DNA of 15,394 bases, taken from Cerioporus squamosus (taxonomy: Eukaryota > Basidiomycota > Agaricomycetes > Polyporales > Polyporaceae). The position numbers were made by a program, and so were the translations under genes. Below are positions 9,530 through 15,394 of the stretch, one piece after another. The number at the start of each line of letters is the position of its first letter. Positions within the stretch are counted from its first letter, which is position 1. The stretch lies in assembly GCA_022592435.1 (NCBI GenBank), contig JABYQS010000690.1, positions 1 through 15,394 on the forward strand. Reading direction: 5' to 3'. The notes under the pieces are model-generated. The model made no database searches. It saw only the letters and a list, made by a program, of their open reading frames with translations, and was not told where the DNA came from.

Positions 9530-9650
9530 GTGACCGTGACGGAATTTCAAATAGGGGAAGGTAGGAGGGTAGGGGGAAATGCCCCAGACGTCCGAGTAAG
9601 TGCGGTGGTGGGGTGCGACTTCTCACTCGCACGTCTGGGTACGAGACCAC
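9530..9650 (-). repeat. Right terminal inverted repeat
   Basis: This is the reverse complement of 8972-9092, with the same nested fold-back. The outer end is GAGACCAC at 9643-9650. Confidence 0.9.
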
Positions 9651-10190
9651 TGCAACGAAGCAACCACCGACATCGTCGAAGTGACGGCGCACACAGCCTC
9701 TGCGGAACGCGCCGCCGGGTTCGGTAAGTAGTGCGAAGGGCGAAGTTTGAGCTGCACCCGGCCATCGACGGCGACGTGTTGCGGGGTGGCACGGCGAGCT
9801 GAGAAGGTCAGCATGCCCAGACGGATGCATATGGGCGCACCTCCATCCCCAAGGCGTGCGTGCGTCTCGTCTGCGGCCGCGTCTTCGCTCATCGCCCGGT
9901 GTTCCTCGTCGCGGCATGCGCACCCGGAGCTCGTCCGGAGTGCGTGCTCGAGGAGCTCTGCAGACTGCGGGCACTCAGACGTGTGCGTGCGCGTTGGGGA
10001 CATCCGCTTGCATGGCCCGAGCAGGGGATCGTCCCCGCACATGGGTTATGAGCGGCGGAGGCGGTACTCGGGGTGGCACCTAGTCTGCGTCGATCTTCAG
10101 CCGCAGTGCGACGGGTTTTCGGACGGGGGCAGCGTGAACGCGCTCAAGCGGATGCGGGAGTTGTACACGAACCTGGACAGCAACCCACGT
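9651..10190 (+). pseudogene. Coding-like plus-strand patches, possible gene remnant cut by the transposon
   Basis: Three patches have G/C-rich third positions and protein-like composition. From the transposon edge to 9722 the frame reads NEATTDIVEVTAHTASAERA and ends at a good donor, TTCG|GTAAGT. After a possible acceptor near 9856 a frame reads VRLVCGRVFAHRPVFLVAAC and onward (to about 10045). A third frame, 10046-10190, reads HLVCVDLQPQCDGFSDGGS and then a helix-like KRMRELYTNLDS. The last two are in different frames with no clear intron between them. No family is recognised. The transposon sits exactly where the first exon would extend leftward. Antisense frames are also open, so coding status is uncertain. 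Confidence 0.28.
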
Positions 10191-10768
10191 GCTCGGAGCG
10201 GCATACGTAGGGCGACGCGAGCATGGCAGAATTCAGGATGCGGAGTGCCGGCAGCATCGCGCGACGCGTGAGCGACAATGGTACCGGTGCTGTAGAGGCG
10301 CACCATCGCGATATGTATTGGAGAACGCGCGTGCGTACTGCCCGACGGCGTGAGGATGCAGAAGGCGGCCTGCTTGAAGTCGAGATGCTGCTGCGTGGCG
10401 CGGTCGCTCCAGGTGCGGTCACACGGAGAGAGCAGAGGAGGCGGCGAGCGAGGGTCCCTGGAGGCAGAGCTCAGTGCAGCAGACGCGCAGAACGCGAGTG
10501 GACACAGACGCAGCGTGGAGGGCGTCGAGGAGAGGCGGAAAGCTCATGGCGAGCGCGTGCTGTGCGACTGGGCGAGAGGACAACGACAGAGGCAGAATGA
10601 GGCAGGAGAGGGACACGGCTGCAGAACGCGTGCGGGACAGAGCTCGAGCTTGTCCCGACGAGGCGCGAGTCGCCCACCGGGCTTGGACGCGGGCCGGGGC
10701 CGGGCGCTGGCTGTCAAAGAGGGGCGGGCTGTGCAGACGGGCAGGTCGCTGTGTGCGGCGTGGGCGGG
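10191..10768. other. Upstream region of the G-alpha gene
   Basis: This region is GC-rich with long open frames on both strands of Arg/Ser/Ala-rich composition, which is typical of non-coding GC-rich DNA. I see no TATA box near the G-alpha start. Regulatory sequences for that gene presumably lie here, but none can be named. Confidence 0.4.
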
Positions 10769-10806
10769 CTCTGCTCTCTCTCTCTCCCTCCGTGCTCGCT
10801 GCTGCG
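10769..10806 (+). promoter_or_regulatory. Pyrimidine (CT) tract in the probable core promoter / 5' leader
   Basis: CTCTGCTCTCTCTCTCTCCC directly precedes the ATG at 10807 by about 15-35 bases. CT-rich tracts just upstream of the start are common in highly or constitutively expressed fungal genes, where transcription often starts in or after them. The equivalent region of the left copy is outside the window. Confidence 0.5.
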
Positions 10807-13800
10807 ATGGCCGCCGTCGCTGCCCGCTCCTTCTGGTCTGCCCCCGACCCCGACGACCCGCTCTCCAAGGCCCTCCAGCCGCCGATCGACGAGACCCCCG
10901 AGGAGCGCGCTGCCCGCCTCCGCGAGCTCGAGGACGCTGCCCGGGTCTCGCGCGAGATCGACGACGAGATTGCGGTCTCCCGCCGCGCGTACGAACGCAG
11001 GAAGAAGGCGATCAAGATACTCCTCCTCGGTGCGTCCCCCTCCTCGAGTCTCTGCCCGCTGCCCGCCGACGTCCCCCAGGCCAGGCCGAGTCCGGCAAGA
11101 GCACGACCCTCAAGAGTGCGTCCTCGTCCCCTCTCTCCCGTGTCCTGCTCTGCTCACGCCCCGCAGACTTCCAGCTCGCGTTCTCGCCCCAGCACTTCCA
11201 CAAGGAGCGCGCCGCCTGGAAGACCATCATCCAGCTCAACCTCATCAGGTCAGTCCTCGTGCATACACCCGCTTCGCGTCCCCACACCGCCCCGTCACGT
11301 CCTGGCTCTCCTGCACACGGGGGTGTCGTCGCCCTCTGGCACTGGACTCTGCGAGACGGGTCTCCCAGTCCACTCGTGCTCTCCCTGCCTGTAGCTCTTC
11401 ACGACACACGCCCGCCGATCTGTGTCTGCCCATAGTTTCTGTCCTGCTACTTCCTCCACTCTCCCCTGCGTTCACCAGCAGCTAACCGTCCGTCTCCGTT
11501 TTCAGAAACATCAAACGGCTGCTCGAGATCCTGCAGGAAGAATGGGAGTCGTCGCTGCAAACGACGACGCCGTCCTCGATCGCAAAGGGCAAGGGCGTCG
11601 CTGGCCGCACGCCGTCGTCGCCCGGGGTGCGCTTCTCGACGTCCCCGCTGAACGACAACCACCGACGAATTCGCATGCGCCTCTCCGCGCTGCTCCCGAT
11701 CGAGGCCGAGCTCATGCGCAAGCTGATGCCCGACGGCGGCGCGGCGGACCGCGACGTGTGTGTCCGCGCGGGCAGCGGGTGGAAGGCATCCTGACCGCGA
11801 TCAACGCGAACACGAGCACGGTGCTCCCCGAGAAGCCGCCGCTCGTGCTCGTGTCCGCGATGAAGGGTGCGCAGTCCCGGCCGAGTACGGGCGACGCGCG
11901 GTTCAAGGACAACCCGACGGCGGTGCTTGCTGCGTGCCGGGACGACATCGTCACGCTGTGGGAGGACGCGATCGTCCAGGGCGTGCTCAAGAAGCAGAAC
12001 GCGCGCATACAGGATATGCCGGGGTTGTGAGTGTCTTGCATCTGCTCTGCCTGTGGTTGTTTGCTGACCACGCACGCAGCTTCTTGAACGACGCGGGGCG
12101 GATCGCGGTTATGAACTACGAGCCCACGGATGGTGCGTCCACCGTCTATCCGCACTGCGCCTTTTTCTCACAGCAGGCTAGACGACATCGTACGCGCACG
12201 CGTACGTACGCTCGGCGTCGAGGAGCACCACTTCACCATGGAGGGCGGTACGTCCCAGGCCTTCCAGACTCGAGAGCCCATCTCGATGCTCACGCGCTCG
12301 CACAGGTGCGCTCCCGGGAACGGAGTGGTACATCTACGACGTCGGCGGGAGCCGGAGCGTTGTACGTCCGCTCCCTCTTGCTTTGCTGCGCCTGCCCGTG
12401 TGCCCGTGTGCTGACGTCCTCGCTCCCGGCAGCGACAACACTGGATCCCGTTCTTCGACGACGTACAGGCGATCATCTTCCTCGCGCCGCTCGCGTTCAA
12501 CCTCGTGCTCGAGGAGGACCCGAAGGTGACCGGCTCGAGGACTCGATCACGCTCTGGCGCCAGGTGTGCGAGAACACGCTGCTCGCGAAGACGACGCTCA
12601 TACTGTTCTTGAACAAGGTGCGTGTCTTGTCCGTGTTCGCAGATCGCAGCTCGCTCGTGGCGGCGGCCTCTCCGCTGCTTTGTTGGCCCGGGATGCGTGC
12701 GCTCCGTGTCGCGGTCGGATCGTTGTGTCTGCGCTCTAGTTCTGTCCACCCTCCCCGTCCACAACTTCGCGGACCTGTGTTTACGCCATGGCTGCGGTGG
12801 CCTTAAGGTGCTGGCGTCCAGTGCATGCTCTCGCTTGCACACGTTGCTTCCGTATGCCCACCCCAACGGGCTCTGGACAGCTCGGCCTGACAGGGAGTCT
12901 TGCTCGTATGCCTGGTCGCGTTGTTGAGGTCTCTACTCGCAGTCTCTGGCTGGTGGGTGTCGGGCGTCCGCCATACGGCAATTCGGCCACCCGGTTGCCT
13001 GGCGTCCCGACGCGCAGTCAACGATGGCATGACGGGATGCTCAGTTGTTCCCTTGTCTGCATGCAATTTTCAGGCCCTTGTTCGGTTCTTGTTCCGATCT
13101 TTGTTCCTCCGAGGGATCGGACCTCTAGCTGCGGGTCGTGGACTGCGCTGGGCCGCTCTGGATGTGAACTCACGCGCTCATTTTCCGACGTATGCATCCA
13201 CAGATGGACATCCTGCAAGCTACCCTCGCTGCGAATATCCGCGTCGTCAAGTATGTGCCCCTCCTATGGCGACCAGCCGAACGAGATCACGCACGTCACA
13301 AAGTGTGCGTCGCTCCTATTCTTCTTCCCTTCTCTGTCTTAGGATTGACTGTGTGCGCGCGTGTAGACTTCAGGGACAAGTTCCGCGGGTATCACGTACG
13401 TATGATCTGCAGGGTTCGTGCAAGTGGGGTGGGATGCTGACGGAAGAACAACAGAAACGATTGTCGCCGAAGCCGCGCCCGTTCTACTGGCATGAGACCT
13501 CCGTCATCGTGCGTGTCCTGTGATTCCGTCCTCTCCTTCCTCCACGCAGTCACTCTCCCCATGCTCTCCATCTCTCCGCTCTTCCGCCTCCCATCTTGGA
13601 TGTCGTCCCCCATTCGCGTTGATGCTGACGGACTATCTTGGATTACGACAGGACACACGCGCGACGGCTGCGATCCTCGTGGGCGGTGAGTGCTAACCTC
13701 CTTCTGCCGGGCATTGTGTCCGATATGGCAGCTTGCTGATCATGCTATCTGTTTCTAATCCGCTCTGGCTTCTTGCCTTCCTCGGCGCGCGATGGTGATC

Positions 13801-14057
13801 TCGGCTGTCGTTCGTCCATGGTTCTTCCTCGGTGCTCGTCGGTCGGTCGCAACTGCAATTGCACCCCCGATCTTCGTCACTTGCCACTGCACCCTCGCTT
13901 CCCCATCTCTATCTTCCTCGACCGCCACCATATCCCCGGATACCCATCTTCGATCTTCGGCGGTTGCTGACGCCTCGACGTTCATCTTCCATCCTGCCGG
14001 CGTCCAGTTCGCGAGGGTATCCTCCGAGCGCATCTCCAGAGCGTCAACGTCATCTGA
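10807..14057 (+). CDS. G-protein alpha subunit, long fungal form, 13 exons, about 496 aa (right copy)
   Basis: This would be a GTP-binding alpha subunit of a heterotrimeric G protein that couples membrane receptors to intracellular effectors. Numbering is on the predicted protein. Seen directly: P-loop GQAESGKST (residues 75-83), switch I RVRTLG (312-317), switch II DVGGSRS (339-345), NKMD (407-410), TRAT (471-474) and C-terminus LQSVNVI. The helical domain carries a long Ser/Pro/Arg-rich insert (about 130-160). Oddities: Ser343 sits where the family has the catalytic Gln, there is no Gly2 for myristoylation (MAAVAARS), and there is no Cys at position -4. ATG 10807 is chosen because it follows a CT-rich leader and gives the usual LLLG spacing. 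Three single-base run-length differences break the frame: one G short near 11786, one A short near 12529 and one C extra in 13258-13261. Allowing for them, exon lengths sum exactly to 497 codons. It is either functional with consensus errors or a very young pseudogene. Confidence 0.88.
10946..12742 (+). repeat. Right arm of the direct segmental duplication
   Basis: This arm matches 1-1785. Homology ends at about 12742 inside intron 8 and does not include the last five exons. The sequence to the right (from TTCTGTCCACC) has no counterpart in the left part of the window. Confidence 0.93.
12618..13203 (+). other. Unusually long intron 8 of the G-alpha gene
   Basis: At 586 nt this is roughly ten times the typical intron of the gene. 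The first 125 nt or so are shared with the left copy, and the rest is unique. I found no repeat ends, ORF with recognisable motif, or alternative exon that keeps the phase. The donor is GTGCGT and the acceptor is CATCCACAG. It may hold an old insertion, and the duplication breakpoint maps within it. Confidence 0.65.
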
Positions 14058-14128
14058 AGGGGCGACCTCGGCGCCCTGTTCACGTCCCACCATGCCGCCA
14101 GATCCTCACCACTGCCGTGATCTACAGT

Positions 14129-14134
14129 CAATAA
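14129..14134 (+). terminator. Possible polyadenylation signal of the G-alpha gene
   Basis: CAATAA lies about 70 bases after the stop codon at 14055-14057. Fungal polyadenylation signals are loose, so this is only a plausible candidate. Confidence 0.3.
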
Positions 14135-14573
14135 TCGGAAGTATACGATCGCGAAGCGCCAGCCCAGCGCTGGTGCGCATCTCGACTCCCCCAGCTCGCC
14201 CGGACCCGTGGAACGTCATACACATACCCTACGCATGCTGCATACACCCCGGATGTACCTCACCGTCGCTGCCCGGTGCCCGTTGCTGTTGTAACCCCTA
14301 TCCGTCTGTCTGCTCTGCCATTCTGCATTCCTGTCCTGTATACACTATTCGCGCTCTCCCCGTCCTCGACTCGAGAGGCGGCGGATGCCCGCGACTATTT
14401 ACTGGCGCCTCCTCGTGGGGACCCTCACTCTTCTTCCTCTGTACATCGGAATGTTGACGGAGTCGTCGCGCCCGTCGATCTTGTTCCTCTGCTTGTTTCT
14501 CGTCGCTCACGATGTGACGGAGCGCTGATCTCCAATAGAGCCCTCCCTGCCTTCTTGTACCGCTGCTGCTGTC

Positions 14574-14599
14574 CTGCCACCTGCCACCTGCCACCTGCC
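14574..14599. repeat. Short tandem repeat (CTGCCAC)3 plus partial
   Basis: Three perfect 7-bp units are followed by CTGCC. Confidence 0.9.
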
Positions 14600-14741
14600 T
14601 TGTATTCTATATATTATTGTGCGTACGTACGGCCGGTCATACGCTATTGGCTAATTGTAATTCGGGTTCGAGTTCCGCTGCTCTGCCGCTAGCGCTGTTC
14701 GAGTTGTTTGTCATTCGTCGGACACAGCCTCCTTGCAGCTG

Positions 14742-14764
14742 GCATGATGCATGATGCATGATGC
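14742..14764. repeat. Short tandem repeat (GCATGAT)3 plus GC
   Basis: Three perfect 7-bp units, followed closely by CACCATGCATGCAG, give a locally palindromic, GCATGC-rich patch. Confidence 0.9.
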
Positions 14765-15153
14765 CACCATGCATGCAGATCATACCACATAGGATGCGGG
14801 ATGCGGGACGGGCGATGGGCAATGGAAACGCGCTGAGCAGCACCGTCGTTCGCGGGTCACCGGTCATCCGGGACCATACATGATGAGCATACTCATCAGT
14901 ACTCAGAAGTTGGCTGTGCTTGGACCGATATCGCGCCGTGGCCCACTCTCGCTCGTCGCGCTCAGTCCCGGCGGCCGGCCCCCGAACCTTGTCAAGGTGA
15001 GGACCAAGCTCAAGAGCCTGAGCTCTCCGAAGGGCAAGAGAAGCTCCATCGACCCGAAGCCACCTATATCAGTCGCATGCTGCTATCACAGCCAGCGTCC
15101 GTTCAAGCGTTCATGTTCGCGTTCGCGTTCGTACGTTCGCCATCCGCAGACAC

Positions 15154-15393
15154 ATGCCAGCCTTCGTGATGACGGTCGCCACGGAGCCGCAGATGCGCGC
15201 CCATCTCACGCGGGGTTCGGGCTTCGGGGTTCGGGACTTCCTGCCTTCCAAACGCAAGGTCGCCGTGCCGTCCAGCATGTGCACGTCGACGGCCTGTCAG
15301 CTAGCTCGAACTCAAAGCTTCGCAGTCCGGAACTCGGCGGCGCGATCCGCAGGAGGCTGTGCACTTCCTGCTTCGTCGCACTTTGAGGGCTGA
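15154..15393 (+). CDS. Weak candidate ORF of 79 codons at the right edge
   Basis: It starts at ATG 15154 (MPAFVMTVATEPQMRAHLTR) and stops at 15391-15393. Third positions are largely G/C. No motif or family is recognised, and another frame is open across the same bases. It could be the first exon of a gene continuing right, or chance. Confidence 0.18.
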   Translation: MPAFVMTVATEPQMRAHLTRGSGFGVRDFLPSKRKVAVPSSMCTSTACQLARTQSFAVRNSAARSAGGCALPASSHFEG

Positions 15394-15394
15394 T

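Larger units (their letters stand above)
8972..9650. mobile_element. Non-autonomous DNA transposon (MITE-like) with long terminal inverted repeats
   Basis: The two ends are inverted repeats of about 121 bp (8972-9092 and 9530-9650), both starting GTGGTCTCGTACCC from the outside. The outer 97 or so bases differ only by one base in a C run (6 versus 5); the inner 24 are more diverged and end in TCACGGTCAC. The 437-bp middle is lower in GC and has no ORF longer than about 67 codons, so no transposase is encoded. The flanks TGCGAC (8966-8971) and TGCAAC (9651-9656) look like a 6-bp target-site duplication with one change. The superfamily cannot be assigned from this. Near-identical ends suggest fairly recent insertion. 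Confidence 0.88.
10807..14057 (+). other. Exon-intron map of the G-alpha gene
   Basis: Exons: 10807-11029, 11080-11115, 11167-11248, 11506-12026, 12080-12132, 12182-12247, 12306-12361, 12433-12617, 13204-13304, 13367-13395, 13455-13508, 13652-13685, 14008-14057. All introns are GT-AG and the phases agree at every junction apart from the three single-base length differences. Branch-like CTGAC or CTAAC motifs sit near the acceptors of introns 3, 4, 7 and 10. Most introns are 49-71 nt; exceptions are intron 3 (257), intron 8 (586), intron 11 (143) and intron 12 (322). The smallest exons are 29, 34 and 36 nt, so an automatic gene caller could easily miss them. Confidence 0.82.
14058..15153. other. 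3' flank, no confident gene
   Basis: Pyrimidine-rich, mostly non-coding sequence with two short simple repeats (14574-14599, 14742-14764), an ATTGG (inverted CCAAT) near 14645 and a TTCGCG-type short repeat near 15115-15130. Open frames on both strands lack recognisable motifs. Confidence 0.45.

Noticed and set aside
10350..11435. Long plus-strand open frames overlapping G-alpha exons 1-3 (361 and 306 codons)
   Set aside because: They read through the introns and into other frames of the G-alpha exons; only the spliced frame from ATG 10807 carries the GTPase motifs.
12433..12445. An apparent missing base in exon 8 of the right copy compared with the left copy (CAACACTGG versus CAACAACTGG)
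   Set aside because: With the phase-0 junction at 12361/12433 the right copy reads RQHWIPFFDDV in frame. The extra base is in the left copy.
12526..12567. Possible extra intron from GTGACC to GCGCCAG
   Set aside because: These bases encode the conserved LEDSITLWRQ segment of G-alpha, so they are exon with a one-base run-length change.
13652..13696. G-alpha C-terminus ending at the TAA at 13694-13696 (LVGGEC)
   Set aside because: A GTGAGT donor at 13686 joins in phase to 14008-14057, which encodes VREGILRAHLQSVNVI and a stop, a proper G-alpha C-terminal helix.
13755..14457. Open frames on both strands in the last G-alpha intron and 3' flank
   Set aside because: No motif and no splice support; the plus-strand frame runs across the real terminal exon in a different reading frame.
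14655..14690. tRNA-like B-box (GGTTCGAGTTCC)
   Set aside because: The flanking bases do not form a T-arm stem, and no A-box or cloverleaf is found at the right distance.
1..15394. CRISPR arrays, bacterial operons, rRNA genes
   Set aside because: No regularly spaced identical repeats with unique spacers, no ribosome-binding-site pattern and no rRNA-like sequence; the introns show nuclear eukaryotic DNA.

Overview
The window looks like nuclear DNA of a filamentous basidiomycete, probably an Agaricomycete. It is GC-rich. The one confidently read gene is cut by introns mostly 45-75 nt long, with GTGAGT/GTGCGT/GTACGT donors, CTGAC/CTAAC-type branch sites and CAG/TAG acceptors. Its product is a long-form heterotrimeric G-protein alpha subunit of a type I associate with basidiomycetes. 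No homology search was possible, so the organism call is inference.

Layout: (1) Positions 1-1785 hold the 3' part of a broken G-alpha copy that enters from the left edge. It is truncated inside an intron and followed by a stray 28-nt piece of a G-alpha exon. (2) 1822-2690 holds a 14-15 bp minisatellite and little else. (3) 2690-5560 is an unusual plus-strand region. A segment of about 700 bp is tandemly duplicated together with its splice signals, and related intron-like blocks continue downstream. It looks like a multi-intron transcript of unknown coding status. (4) 5560-7940 is mostly unassigned and contains a weak diverged direct repeat. (5) At 7955-8319 there is a TATA box and a small exon set that would encode a short secreted peptide, but it has no ATG. 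(6) 8972-9650 is a compact non-autonomous DNA transposon with 121-bp inverted repeats that are nearly identical. (7) 9651-10190 shows coding-like plus-strand patches that the transposon abuts. (8) 10807-14057 is a G-alpha gene of 13 exons. (9) 14058-15394 is its 3' flank with short simple repeats and one weak ORF at the right edge.

The two G-alpha copies are direct repeats 10,945 bp apart. The right copy splices into a 496-residue protein if three single-base length differences in mononucleotide runs are disregarded. The left copy has many more indels and lacks the 3' third of the gene. At several sites one copy keeps the base the other has lost. The disruptions may therefore be partly consensus errors and partly real decay. 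The predicted protein has Ser where G-alpha proteins normally have the catalytic Gln, and it lacks the N-terminal Gly used for myristoylation.
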